Part shown: one piece after another, positions 47,282-60,703 of the stretch
How positions within the stretch are numbered: the first letter of the stretch is position 1
How the letters are laid out: each line of letters starts with the position of its first letter
NCBI GenBank assembly: GCA_019925795.1
Contig: CM034311.1
Coordinates: forward strand, 46,161,374 to 46,225,373
Direction of reading: 5' to 3'
DNA from: Dendrobium chrysotoxum
Lineage: Eukaryota > Streptophyta > Magnoliopsida > Asparagales > Orchidaceae
DNA length: 64,000 bases
The notes under the pieces: generated by a model
Database searches by the model: none
Told to the model about the DNA's origin: nothing
Seen by the model: only the letters and a program-made list of their open reading frames with translations
Position numbers and translations under genes: made by a program

Positions 47282-48930
47282 TTGACATTTTCCGCTTCCT
47301 ACGACCGAAAAGCTTTGTACATGCCTGGGAGTAATTTGGTGTCCCCTCCCGTCATGTTTTTGATTCTCCGTCTAGTGTCATCCAACCCCAATGCCCATAT
47401 CATTCTCAATCCTCTTGATAGACCTAAAACTCTCATTGCCATCAACACCAACACACAAATTAAACTAACCACCTCTAACTACTCATCATGTCGATTTCAA
47501 TTTCATACTAGCTCATCGGATATCATCTCATGAGATTTTTTTGATGGATCATATCCATGTCCAACAAAAATTTTATGCATCGTTGATGGCCATACATCAA
47601 ATCTTGCCTACTCATTATGGATATGCCAATATCAACTTATTCTTAGTGTTATGGCTAGATCTATGATGACAATGGGTAGTCTTTTGGTGAGATTAATGGC
47701 TAGCAAAGGATGTGAATTTTCAGTTTGATATTTGGAGAGGTGTTATGAAGTTTACATTGGAATGATGAGATGTTTAAAATGATATATTAGTAGAAATGTC
47801 AAGAGTAGTCCAATTTGAGTTGATTTGGAGGGTTAGTTTAGGGAGTGGCTTATATGTGAGATAAATGGCTAGAGATGATGGTGGAAGATTATCCTAAAAT
47901 GTGAATTATGATCTAGAGTTGATGATAGAGTTTAAGAGGACGTCTAGGTATATGGAATAAGACTAAATCCAAGTGTTTTCTAGTTGTGTTGCAACTATGT
48001 GGAAGCATTTGGAATAATTTTAAAATTTTGGTTGCTAATTTATTAGTCTTAGATGATGCTTTCGACATGAAGAAAGAGTTGTGAAGAGTTTAGAGCACGT
48101 GTTTAAGAAGAGTTATGAATAGCATAAAACAAATAAAGATAGCTACCTAATCTCACCGATAAAAAGACACATTTGAAGCCACATAACACCAAGCAAATGA
48201 AGAGTACTTATTTACAAAATTATTTCATTCCAAAAAATAAAAATTATAATGCATATCAGCTCATATTAATAAGCTTTACAAGATCATCTTGTGGAGGGCA
48301 AAAATAGAGGAAAAAAGGAGGGAAAGAGGGGGGATTGTGGTCATTAAAGAGTAGTTCCAACTCCCCACTTTTTTAATACCTCTTCCATACCTAATCATAT
48401 CATGGTTGTCCATAAAAATTTCTAGATGAAAAATAAAATATAAATTATATTTAAAATATTTAAAACTATGAGCTCTTCATTAGGTTATTGTAATTGGACA
48501 TTTTCTTTGATTTTTTTTCCTTAGACTTTCGTCTTAGCTCTTATAATTGGGTTTTAGCTTATTTATCTTCATCTGCATAATGTGTTGCATTAATTTATCT
48601 CCCCAAATCTAATTCATGTCATTGCTTCATCCAGAACATCACAGAAGGCTTAGAATACTCTTACCAATACCTATGCCAAACCATTTCGTTGGGCATCTTA
48701 CTCAACAAAAAGAAGCTAGTTGTCTTCAGCAAGTTGAAATCATTGTTGATGAGCTAAACTTGCTTGGTGACCTAATTTATGAAGATGATTTCACAGTAAA
48801 AAATTTAGGCTGCATTGTTAATAAATACAATGATCTCTGCAGCCATCTATGTACATAACTATTACATTTAAAGAACTTCATGAAAAACTTATAAGTTTTG
48901 AGGTCCACCTCAAAGTTGAAATAATAATAA
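47282..48930 (+). pseudogene. Copia gag remnant (first part of the shattered element)
   Basis: 47400-47620 encodes INTNTQIKLTTSNYSS and, with shifts, the F-DG-YPCP motif of plant copia gag. 48640-48930 encodes LQQVEIIVDELNLLGDLIYE and FKELHEKLISFE, the conserved middle. About 890 bp between (47721-48611) do not belong and are unassigned. Stops and shifts are frequent. Confidence 0.7.
47721..48611. other. Unassigned insert within the copia gag remnant
   Basis: The segment separates two gag pieces and shows no coding motif. I could not find terminal repeats or a target duplication. Confidence 0.4.
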
Positions 48931-50019
48931 TAAAACACTCTACCTCATATGCTTGCTACTTCAAATCCTACTTAAAAACTCATAAAACTCCAAATCTCTA
49001 CCCGATTACAAAAGTTATCCTTCCTCCAATCCCAAAATAAAACCAACACACTCACCAAAATATGTCACACCCTAAAATATAAATTTGAAAGAATTATCTA
49101 TTTATCATTTTAATTATCAACCAGAGCTCCTATGAATTCATCAATATAATCAATATACAACAAAAGCAACTAATAATCGAATATATCAAAACATTTCACT
49201 ATATTCATTCTCCAAGAATCATATACACAATAGCTAGGAGATCAGTACAATCATTACTCTATCCCAAGCTCTCGACTACAAAAGAACAAAAAAAAATGCT
49301 GAATAAAATCTAAAGAAAGACCTGAGAATCTCTGCCAACCTCACTCTACTTGGTCCTGACCCTTTCCCTCACTTGAAATCATTAAAATCCACATAATGAG
49401 CTAAAAAGCTTAGTAGTAAACTAAATCTCACTAAAGCTATCAATACAAGACTCAAGAATTAATATGCATGCTCATTTAAACCAATAAACTCAATAGCATT
49501 CAATATCCAATGTTCATGCTCACGATTCAATATGATTAATCATGAAAAAGAAGGAATCATTATGTAAATCCATAATTAACAATCCATCGATAAAGAGAGT
49601 AAATCAGTAAACAATAAATCTACAGTAAATTAGTAAAACTATAAATTTGTGCCGTAAGAAGTAACACAACGGTCTCTAGTCATTCAAAAGTCAGTAAAAA
49701 AGGAATCACAGGCACACATGTGTCAATATCATCAGTCTAATCCTCTTCATTCATCCTATCAACTATATGCATGCATCTATATATGATTCAGCAAGACAGG
49801 ACATCCAACTTTAATATGGTGTTTTCATCCTTTCATATTTATTCATTACATCATTATATCATTTTCATTATCTTTAATTATTACACATGTGGCTTCCAAT
49901 AATCATTAAGAGTTTTTACTCTTTGCCCATCGATGTAATAGGTCATCTATTTTAGGTTACAACAGGAATAATACCACAAACTATTTTTAAAGAAAAGCCC
50001 GTCAGCCCACTCTCTTGTA

Positions 50020-50732
50020 TAGGGGTGTCAATAATTGACACGACCCGAAACCTGACCCAAACCCGGCCTGAAAAAATCTGGGTTTGGGTCAACCCGTTTG
50101 TTAAACTAGTCGGGTCTGGGTTTGAATTTTTAACCCATTTGAAAAATGGGTCGGGTTCGGGTTGACCCGAAAACCCGCGGGTCAACCCGAATTGACCCGA
50201 AAGTGGTCGCGTCGCTGGGTCTCGTCACGGTCGCGTCACTCAGGACCCAGTGGGAAGCACCGAAGCTGTCGCGTCGCTTAGGCCAGGTAGTCGTCGGGTC
50301 ACGTCCAGTCGCCGGGTCGCGTCGCTTAGGTCTGCCATCTCATCACTCGATCGGTCGATCCGTCCAGTTGCCAGCCAGCCGCCTACCCGCCACACGTGAC
50401 TATCGCGTCGTCGTCGTCGCTCGGTCGCTGGATCCCTTTGGAACTCGGAACTCGGAAGGGAACTCGCCAGCCGGTCGCCTGCTCAAACTCACCTCCGGCT
50501 CAGGCGCCTAGCCTTGCTGGCTTGCTCGGTTGCTCTGCCTTCGTTACTTCGCGGTTCGCCCAGCCCCAAGTAATCGTGGGTCGGGTTGGGTCAACCCAGT
50601 AACCCGCGCGGGTCCGGGTTGACAAATCTGACCCGTTTGGAAAATCGGGTCGGGTTAGTGTCGACCCGTTTAATTCCGGGTTAAGTCGGGTTCGACATGA
50701 ACCCGACCTGTTGACCCGAATTGACACCCCTA
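50020..50732. mobile_element. hAT-type MITE, 713 bp, GC-rich
   Basis: The ends TAGGGGTGTCAAT and ATTGACACCCCTA are inverted repeats, and the 8-bp target duplication CTCTTGTA is perfect (50012-50019 and 50733-50740). The partner LTR (around 56250) is uninterrupted here, giving the empty site. The interior is rich in GGGTC/GACCC words and has no transposase. Confidence 0.95.
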
Positions 50733-52069
50733 CTCTTGTATAAGATATTATGTTTTAACAGACAACCCAAATTAATTAGTGTTGACAGTCAGTCTTTCTT
50801 GCTTATGCAAATATCATAATTAATTGTATCAATTAATCTTTAATGTATAAAATGTACTTAATGCAGTATGAAATAATTGATTTTATTATATACAAGAAAA
50901 ATCTATATAATATTTATAACTTTAGAAAATCATAACTTCAATTCTTCACGATAAAATTCAGCAATATTATAGTCAAAATATTTAGAAAATTCATATCTAT
51001 TGTATACAAAAAATTACGCAGTAAAAGTGCCATAAATTAGGAGAAAATATGTCTTTATCAATTTGGGAGAGAAGAAATCCATCAAACTCAAAATTATTGA
51101 TAACTAAAATGAGATTTGAGTTACTTATAATAATCAGAAAAAATCTCTGAACAAACTTGATGATGAAAATGACCAAATCCCAATTTTGTCTCTCCTCTTC
51201 CTTTCCTTCTCTTCTCCTTGCCTTCCTGAGTAAGCCACGGTGTTGGAGGGGCGGATGGCTTGGGTGATTAGGGATATATATTATTAATGGCCTAGCACCA
51301 CAGTGTTCATATCCAACGCTACAGTGCTATATATTGAAATCTAACTTACTGTAGAATAGAGGCTCTGGTGCTGTAGCGGAAATTTATGGCACCACTTTGC
51401 CCCAGACCCCAGCGTCTTGAAACTCAAAGGTATAGCACTGCTGTATTGCAGCTCAAATATAAATTGAAATTTATTTTATCACATTTCATTTTTCAAATTA
51501 TTATAATCTACCCACCTTATAAAAATGTCGCCTTCGACATTTCTACAGATAAAATAGATCAATAAAAATAAATGAAATTAATAAATTCATCAAAATAAAT
51601 CAATACAATTCAAAACCAATAAATTAATTGAAATCTGTTCAAAATCTCAAAAATAATACTAATTATTGAGTAATCATTTGTTGCATTCAATCAATCTTAC
51701 TCATGCAATTACACTCACCTATGTTATTCAATCACTCAATATATCATGCAATAATTATCAATCAATAAATCAATTCAAATGCTAAAAATTAGTATTCTAC
51801 CAATGAATCCTCTAGGTGCATAACTATCACTCTACTGGATCATACTATAAACTCTAAGTCATACGGGTGGAAGTGCTGGTGTAGCAGACTATGTATGTCC
51901 TCTTTGAATTTTAACTACTGCTCTCCTATATGTCTCGCTCATAGACCCTTACTGTATTCTCCTCTTCCTTTCCTTCTCATCTCTATAGCCTTGCCTGGCT
52001 TGCTCCCCTCTGACTCCAAATCCTATCTCCATATTGTTGTAGTGGATAATCATTCATCTGGTGTCCTCA

Positions 52070-55000
52070 CTATCTACATCTAAAATGCTGTTGAGTCATC
52101 AGAAAATAATGTCCAATATATCTCTTAACACATCGAGTACACTCATGTACAGTTCCTACGCTTGACTCAGTTCCTCTCAGACTATTTAAAAATCTACTCA
52201 TCTTTTCACAGCTCTCTCTCTTAGTCATATCATCTCCTGATCTCTTCATGTTCATATCCCATATAAACTGTGGAATAGTTAAGTCATTCTCCACCAGTCT
52301 TGTTCTCTCAACCAACTCTAAAAACTCCTGAATCCTTAGTGGTAGAAGCGGATGCCTCAGTTCATCTCGTAATCCCCTTAGGAATCTGTAACATTTCTCC
52401 TCTGCTATACTAATCAATTGTGGTACGTATCTTGCTAGTGCAGTAAATTTATCTTCGTACTGCATCATGTAATAACCTATATTTTGACTCAAATAAATAA
52501 TATTTTTTGGAGTCATTATAATTCCAAATTATAAATCGTCTTTTCCATAGTGTTGTTATTGTAGTATTTTACTTACACAAATTTTTTTGTAATTTTTGGA
52601 CGCCAGTGAAATTCCTTAAGAAATTGACACTTATCGATACATGTGAGGATTTTTGGACCATCAGGTGTTTATTTTGCAAACTAATTTCACCGATATTTTT
52701 TTAAATAAAATGATTTATTTTAAGGATATTTTTCTATAATTGTTGAAGTCCTAAAATGATTTATTTTAATTTTATACTAAAGAATTTATTAAATAAAATA
52801 TTATATTAATATTATATATTATTTTATTCTAAAATATCTTAAAGCATTAAAGAATTTTTTTATAAAATCCTTTTTCCCTTCTCATTTCGGCAAGAGAGAA
52901 TAAAATGAGAAAATGAGAGAAAGAAGAAAACCTAGATTTGGAGGCTGCGGAGCGACTTTTGTCAGTCGGGCTAGTTGGGATATTTGCTCGTGTCTTATTA
53001 TAAGGAACATTTACCCTATTTCTAATTTCAAAGATTTTATATTTTTAGCATTTTTTCGATCAAATTTGTGTTTCCGTTATAAAAAAAACTGAATAATTTT
53101 GTATTGGCAAATTTTTCATCGTGTAATTTTTTGTATGTTATAGATTTCAAGATTATGAATATTTTGAGTATTTATTTAAGATTTTTCATAGGGTGATTTT
53201 AAAAATATAGTAATTTTTTATCTATTCAGAAATTTATTTTGATGCCTAAAAATAGTGAGTTAGTTCAACAAAAGTTTCAAAATGTTATTTTATGCAATAT
53301 TTAGTAATTTGGTTAAATTGTGAAAATATGAATTTTTGCTCAATATAAATTTTATTGTCTATCGTTAGTACATTTTGGCATTTTCTGAATTATGGTTAAT
53401 TATGTTTTATTTGCTGCAATATATTATATAGGAATATAGATATGTGATTGAGATTACTATTATAGTGCTGCGATAATAATGTGTGTGTAAAAAATAAGTA
53501 AAGACTAGTTGACCCGTTGGTTGGAGACTAATTGACCTATACAGGATGGTGGGTCGACGGGCTTTTCTTTAAATAAAGTGATTTGGTGTTATCTTCTACT
53601 AATTTATGTGATACACTGGTTGAGAGTTATAAGGAGATTATTATTGTGTCGACGGGCAAAGAGTGACGACTCTATTTACTAAGCCAACGGTTTACTAATA
53701 CTGATACTAACATTGAAAAATACCGTGATAGTCAGGACTTCTTACATGTTTAGTGTGACTACTAAAATACATGTTTTGAGACATTATTCTTATTATTATA
53801 CGAATTTATTAGTGCTGCACAGATTTACTATTATTGCATTATTCTACTGCTTCTGCCATTAGATTGTTATTATTACCGATCTTGATACTAATACTATTTG
53901 ATAATATTGATTCAATGTACTTAATACTAATCATGTAATATACTGAGCACATGATATAGGAGGTTTAGATAGCATGTGTACATTCTTATATGATTTTACT
54001 GTATTGATTTACTTTTGATAATCTTTACCGATATTTTGATTTGATATTTTATTTGATTACGGAGACAAGACTGATTTCTAAATTTAACACTCATACTGGG
54101 TTACTACTTTACTAGTTATTGTATCATAGTATTTTATTGTTTATAGATTATTCTGCTACTGTATTTTAGTTTTACTATTCTTATACTGATTCAATGATCA
54201 TGTGAATGTAACTACTATAATTTATCAGTTGACATGCATATTGCTCCTTTGTCATGCTTTGAATTCAATTGTAGATTTTGGTGACCTGCTGGGCTTTTTA
54301 GCTCATTATATATGATTAAATAATTTCAAGTTAGGGCAGGGGAGCAGGAGTGTAAGGTTGGTTAGGATTCTTTAAGTTTTATTTTTTTTATTTTTTATTT
54401 ACTCAGAATAGAGTAGTTGTGATATGATTGTGTAGATCCTAAGTAGTGTATATAATTTTTGAAAATGAATACAGATGTGTACATTAATATTTTGAATTAT
54501 AGAATTTATTTTTATTATTATTACTGATAGATGATATTGGATAGCTCTGTTGTTGTTTATTAAAAGATAAATGAATAATTCTGCCAATTTAGATTCTAGA
54601 GCATCACACATCACTGCTCTATCCCCTTTCTATAATCTCATGAAAGCCTCTTGCATTTTTTGTCGAGCTGATGGAGGTACGAACTAATCTTTAGAAACAA
54701 CAATAAACTTTGCCCAATAAATCTCTACATTCATCTTTCCCTAAATTTTTTTCCTCTGTTGTTTGATGCACCATTTCTTTGCTTCTCCTTCAAATAAGAA
54801 TACCGCAAGTTGTACTTTTCTGTTCTTTGGGCAATACATGCTATCAAATATCTTCTCTATCCTCAATAGCTAGTCCTCTCCGGCATGTTGCTCTATAGCT
54901 CCCTTGAAAAAAAAAGGGTGCTTCAACTTATGGAATACCTGTAGATGTCTGTCCTCTTCCGATTCCTCGTGTCCCACCTGTTTACTCTGAGCATCACTCA

Positions 55001-55270
55001 TAGCCTATGCAAGCATGCTAGCAAGCTGCATCAAATTATCAGAACTTGCTAGAACTCTTGCTGCACTCTATCCATTTTATGTGTCCTGATCAGTAAGGTA
55101 CATCTATCTGCTGATAAAATCCTCTTTCCTAATCAATTAACACACAAACTTAACATACATACATATGTAGATTAATTAATTAAATGAAAATGAAAATCTA
55201 TACTGCCTAACTTCTACCCCACTCATAAAATAATTCTTATAGCCCTGGTTATTATTCAATTCTTCCAACA
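52070..55270 (-). pseudogene. Gypsy gag split by a solo LTR
   Basis: The N-terminal half lies at about 54614-55270 on the minus strand (LLRIEKIFDSMYCPKNRKVQ, FEGEAKKW, SSTKNARGF-like stretch) with some stops. The C-terminal half lies at 52070-52462 (QYEDKFTALARYVPQL, EEKCYRFLRGLRDELRHPL, FLELVERTRLVENDL). When the 2,141-bp solo LTR and one copy of TGATG are left out, the frame joins between the codons for AVM and QYE. This is the retrotrans_gag domain of plant gypsy elements. No intact zinc knuckle or protease follows. Confidence 0.88.
52468..54608 (+). mobile_element. Solo LTR (gypsy-type, 2,141 bp) inside gypsy gag
   Basis: On the + strand it begins TGTAATAACC and ends GAGCATCACA. Perfect 5-bp duplications (CATCA) flank it at 52463-52467 and 54609-54613. 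It is the same family as 1213-3382 in the opposite orientation. No coding sequence remains. Confidence 0.95.
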
Positions 55271-57003
55271 ACCACTCTAATACTAAATTTATCATGCCCT
55301 AAAGATTAAATTTAAAAAAAATTATCTATTTATCATTTAATTATTCAACCAGAGCTCCTATGAATTTATTAATATAATTAATATCTAGCAAAAGCAACTA
55401 ATAATCGCCTACATCAAAATATTTCTCTATATTCATTCTCTAAGAATCATATACATAATAGCCAGGAGATAAGTATAATCATTACTCTATTCCAAGCTCG
55501 TAACTACAAAAGAATAAAAAAAAATATAGAATAAAATCTAAAGAAAGATATGAGGATCCTTGCCAAGCTTACTCCACCTGGTCTTGACCCATTCCCTGAC
55601 TTAAAATAATTAAAATCCACATAATGAACTAAAAAGTCTAACAGCAAACCAAACTCACTAAAGCTATTAATACAAAACTAAAAAATTAATATGCATGCTC
55701 ATTTCAACCAATAAATTTAGAAACATTCAATATCCAATGTTCATGCTCAAATGATTCAATATGATCGATCATGAAAAAGCAAGAATCATTATGTAAATCC
55801 CTAATTAACAATCCATTGGCAAATAGAGTAAATCAATAAATAGTAAATCTATAGTAAATTAGTAAAGTAAATATGTACGGTAGGAAGTAACACAACGGTC
55901 TCTAGTCATTCAAAAGTCAGTAAAAAGGAATTACAGGCACATATGTGTCAATATCATCAACCTAATCCTCTTCATCCATCATATCAATTATATGCATGCA
56001 TCAATATATAATTCAGCAAGACAGGACATCCAATTTTAATGTGGTGTTTTCATCCTTTCATCTGTATTCATTACATCATTATATCATTTTCATTATCTTT
56101 AATTATTACACATGTGGCATTCAATAATCATTAATAGTTATCACTCTTTGCCCATCTATGTAATCAGTTATCTGTTACAGGCTATAATCGGGATAACACC
56201 ACAAATCATTGTTAAAGGAAAGCTTGTCAGCCCATTCTCCTGCACAAGATATTATATTTTAACAGCCAATCCGAATTAATTAGTGTTGACAAACAGCCTT
56301 TCTTGCTTATGCAAATACCACAATCAATTATATCAATTCATCTTTAATGTATGAAATGTACTTAATGCAGTATGAAATACCCAATTCTATTATATACAAG
56401 AAAAATCTATATAATATCTATAACTTCAAAAATCATAACTTCAATTCTACATGGTGAAATTCTGTAATATTACAGTCAAAATGTTAAAAAAATTCATATC
56501 TATCGTATATAAAAAAATTACATGATAAAGTTGAGATAAATTAGGAGAAAATATGTCTTCAAACTTAAAATCATTGAGAACTAAAATGAGATTTGAGTTA
56601 CAACAATAAAAAAAAACCTCTGAACAAAATTGAAGACAAAAATGACCAAATCCCAACTTTCTCTCTCCTCTTCCTCTCCCTTTTCTCTCTATTCTTTCTT
56701 GCCTTCCTGAGCAAGCCGTGGTAATAGAGGGGTGGATGACTTGGGTGCTTAGGGATTTCATAATTTACTATATATATAACTATTAATGGTCTAACACTGC
56801 AGCGCTCAATCCCAACACCACAGCACTACATACTGAAATCTGAGTTACTATAGAATAGAGACTCCGGCACCACAGTGAAAATTTATGGCACTGCTGTGCA
56901 CTAGACCCCAACGTCTCGGCGCTCAAAGGTACAACACCGCTGTGCTGCAGTTCAAACATAAATTCAAATTTTTTAAACACATCTCATTTTTTGGGCTATT
57001 ACA

Positions 57004-57780
57004 ATTGAAACCATAAGCTTTCCCCTATCTTGATAAATGTCAACTCAGCCAGCAATAAGGTCACTCAGCCCAAATATGCCCAAGCTTCATCCATATGCGA
57101 ACATCTCTACAACAACCAAAATTAAATACATCTTACGCTCCTTAAGATAACATTACAACAACTTGTTACTATCCCTTAGCACCATCGGAAGCAGAGTGGC
57201 TCCATGACTTAGGGGACTTACCTACAACATCTCTCTATGTGCTTTGAGCAACTTACTATTGGAAACACCCAAATTGGTGATGATATAAGACTTCCAATCA
57301 CTCATACTAGTTTAATTACTCTTCCCTCTTATGCTAATAATTTTACCTTAAATAATGTTATACGTGTTCATTATATGAAGAGGAATCTCATCTCTGTTTC
57401 ACAATTTTGCTCCAATAAAAATATCTCTATCAGTCATCATTCAAAACAGTATTTAGCCATCCCCCAAATCATACTAAACTTAAAGTTTTTGGTTCTTTTG
57501 CTACTCATGGCTTTAGACATATTATGCCCACAAATGTAGCCTCACTTATGGGTTATATATTTTTGGGATATACCTCAACTTAAAATGCTTATCTTTATTA
57601 TGAACCTAACATTACCAGAAAATTTTACTATAAACATATACAATATTTTGAAACTATTTTTTCATTTCAAAATTCAAATGAGAGAGTTTCCACGCTTGAA
57701 ATGAATCACCACTCATCAATTTACTCATCTAATATTTCTTGGCAAAACCAATTTAGTGCATTATTCTAAATTCAAAAATC
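57004..57780 (+). pseudogene. Copia protease to integrase remnant (middle of the shattered element)
   Basis: Directly right of the gypsy element, frames encode a zinc-knuckle leftover and LHPYANISTTTK, then a degenerate protease region, then NNVIRVHYMKRNLISVSQFC (pre-integrase; 57237-57539). After a frame change come YEPNITRKFYYKHIQYF and F-FQNSNE, the typical C-terminal part of copia integrase. The integrase core between them is missing. Confidence 0.75.
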
Positions 57781-57948
57781 ACCACATATGAGCTCACCAC
57801 CTATAAATCAAATTTAAGCTCCTCCAATTCCCCCTATCACCACTACCTATAAACTCACATTAAATATCTTGAAACCATCTCCCATAAGAAGCCAAGACAA
57901 AATATGCAAGTGGGCCCCAAACATTTTTTATTCCTCCACAAATCCTAT

Positions 57949-58017
<69 letters not shown>

Positions 58018-58887
58018 ATGAGAAAAAAAACTCCATTTTTAATAGTCAGTCTCCCCAGTCTTCAACTTTTTCTGAAAATAATAATTTCAAATTCCATTTC
58101 AATAGAGGCCATGGAAACACCCATAAATAAGCCAAGAGCAATTTCATATGTGCTCCCCACACATATTTAACCCTCTAATAAATAAATAAATAAATAACCA
58201 ATAGCCTATTGCTATTACAACTAAGGTACCACCTCCCATTACAAGCCTAAATAACTCCTCTTTAAATAAATTATCCCTACATCCCTTAATTCATCCTACA
58301 AAAGATATATCAAATTCTTTACAAAAAAAAAACCCATCCTTTTCTCTATCAATCGTTGAACTCACTATAAATCTTCTCTCTTCTTTAAAGAATCATGTCT
58401 CCTCTCCTTAATCTCCTCTCAAACCTACAACCAACATATACCTCATAATAAAAGCCATGATATTCTTCATACCTCCACCACCTCAAAAACTTCATTTATT
58501 AACTCAAAAACTTCATTTATTAACTCCACCCATTTTCTCAACTGCAACAAACTTTCCCATTTTGTACTAGCCACCACAAGTAAAAAAAAAAAAATTGTAA
58601 TAACCCAAATCAATGACCCTCGGTTCTATCACTAGGAGTAGAGATAAACAAAGAGGGTTCTACCATTCAGGATTGCGGAAGGTCGGCTATATGTTCTCAT
58701 CCTCATTAATTTGTGCCTTTGAATTTTGGCATGATAATGACATTCATAAGTCTAAAAAGAAAAACTTACCCTACTACCTACTGCCATCATCTCCCATCAT
58801 TAAACCAACATCTATCTCCTAAGCTATTTAGCATTATGAATGATGTGCTGCTATCTCACAACCCAACTCAATATGATCTATCGATAT
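57781..58887. other. AT-rich interval with microsatellites
   Basis: (TAC)n, (AC)n and (AT)n run together at 57947-58017. Around it are short phrases that repeat (LETISHKK- and TPINKP-like frames), possibly the variable linker between integrase and RT of the copia remnant. Nothing else is recognised. Confidence 0.45.
57947..58017. repeat. Compound microsatellite (TAC)n-(AC)n-(AT)n
   Basis: About twelve TAC units are followed by five AC and about twelve AT units. Confidence 0.95.
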
Positions 58888-60695
58888 TATTATGCCCTAG
58901 AATTAAATTTGGAAGAATTATTCTTTTTTATCTTTTAATAAATACAGTAACAATCACCATAGCTATCTAAATTTCTTTTATCAATAATAAATTAGTAATA
59001 AAAGTCATTCTACTTATTCAAACATCAATATACATCTATATTTATATTCTCAAAACTCATATACAATAGTCTGGAGTTATACAATCAATCATGCAATCTA
59101 TCTGCTCTTGACTACAAAAAAATAACTAAACAAAAATAAAATAACTTGGAGAATCTTATATCTGCTCAATCTCACACTCCCGATCCTCTATAGTCATGAA
59201 ATTATTTAAACTACATATAATGAGCTAAAAAGTCCAACATATACAACTGAACTCAAAGCACAGTAAAGAATTGATAAACTAGTAGATCAATAAATTGATA
59301 CGGAGGTCGAATCAATAAGCACTAAATAATCTTTCCCAAATTATAAGTCATAGTAGTAAGAAAATTATATAAATTAATAAACTATAAACATCTATGGAAA
59401 CTATCAGAATCTATAGCAATGTAGTACAATCAAATTAGTATATATATGAGGTTCAACCATTCTATATCAGTATCCAATTAGCATCTTATATCGCATGCTC
59501 AGTATCACATGCTCAATATAGAAAACATATGCTCAATTATAATAAATCAGTAAATAATAATAATAATAGTGAATCAGTAATAATATCAACAGTACATGTA
59601 TCTATAAAATTAATGGTATAGCAAAACAATACAGTAACAATAAAATGATAATCATAACATGCATCCAAGTAATCATACTAAACAAGTAAGGAGTTTTAGC
59701 TTGCGTGGTGTTTTCTTAGTAGGCGGTAATAAAAACTCAGTAATCGTTGGCTCAGTAAATAGAGTCATCACTCCTTATCTATTGGTACATTAATAACTCT
59801 TTACAACTGTCAATCAGTGTATCACGTGAGTCAATCGAGGATAACACCAAACCATAATATTTAAAAGAAAATATGTCGGCCCACCATCCTGTACAAGTCA
59901 ATCAGTTTTCAACTAACATTAGTAGAACTAACCTTTACTTATCCTAATATATATTATTATTATAGTGTTATGATAGTAATAACAATCAGCTATTACTCAA
60001 TCACATGCTCTTATTAATTTATAATTCTTGTATTAATAATATCCCTATATTAAAATATAAAATTTATATTTCATGCAAATCATTTTAAATATAATAACTT
60101 TCATTTTACTTGGTGAAATCACACAATCAACCAGTCAAATTGTTCAAAATAATCAGTATTGTAACATATAAAAAGTTGCATGATAGAGTTCACTAAATCC
60201 AAGAAAAATGCAATAAATTGAATTTAAAAGAAATTGAACGGTAAAAATTAAAATATTTGAAAGCATAGATAAGATAAATTCACCTACCTCAATCTGTGTG
60301 ATTTTTTGTAAAAGCGGTGAAATGGTTTCACGATAAAAAATTCAGATTTCTCGTTCTCTCTCCTTCATCCTTCCCCTTCTCCTTCTCCAACAAGCCGACA
60401 CTACTGACGTAAATGGGGAGTGAGTGGAGAGAAAATAGAGATATATATATATATATATATATATAAATGAATTTTAGTGCATAGTATCGCACCGCCACCA
60501 CCTAGCACTATAGTGCTGCATACTGAATTCAGAATTACCATAGAACAGAGGCTTCAGTGTCGCGACAGCGATTTCTAGTGCCATTGCACCCGAAGGTCCA
60601 ATGCCGCAGCGTCACAAGCTTAGTGCCATAGCGGTTCAGTTGAAATAGAAATTTAGATTTTTATTTATTTTATTTTTAAAAATCGGGTTGTTATA
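58888..60695 (-). mobile_element. Solo LTR (gypsy-type, ~1.8 kb)
   Basis: It begins TATTATGCCC (mutated from TGTCATGCCC) and ends GGTTGTTATA on the + strand. Flanks GATAT (58883-58887) and GATAG (60696-60700) are a 4-of-5 target duplication. The interior parallels the LTRs at 49063 and 55290, including the sequence around CAGTAAATAGAGTCATCACTC. Its 3' part holds a (TA)n tract (60438-60465). Confidence 0.8.
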
Positions 60696-60703
60696 GATAG
60701 ACA

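Larger units (their letters stand above)
49063..57003 (-). mobile_element. Gypsy-type LTR retrotransposon, gag only, with two nested insertions
   Basis: The LTRs are 49063-51505 (1,722 bp without its 713-bp MITE and 8-bp duplication) and 55290-57003 (1,714 bp). Read on the minus strand they begin TGTAATAGCCC and end GGGTGTGACA, with some terminal bases mutated. A degenerate primer site (TAGTATTAGAGTGG) sits just inside the right LTR and a purine tract (AAGGTGGGTAG) just before the left LTR, so it runs right to left. The interior keeps gag (52070-55270) but no pol. A solo LTR (52468-54608) interrupts gag. No clear 5-bp target duplication was found. Confidence 0.85.

Noticed and set aside
50146..50727. 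Open frames rich in V, G, R and S
   Set aside because: They lie inside the GC-rich hAT MITE and reflect its GGGTC repeats.
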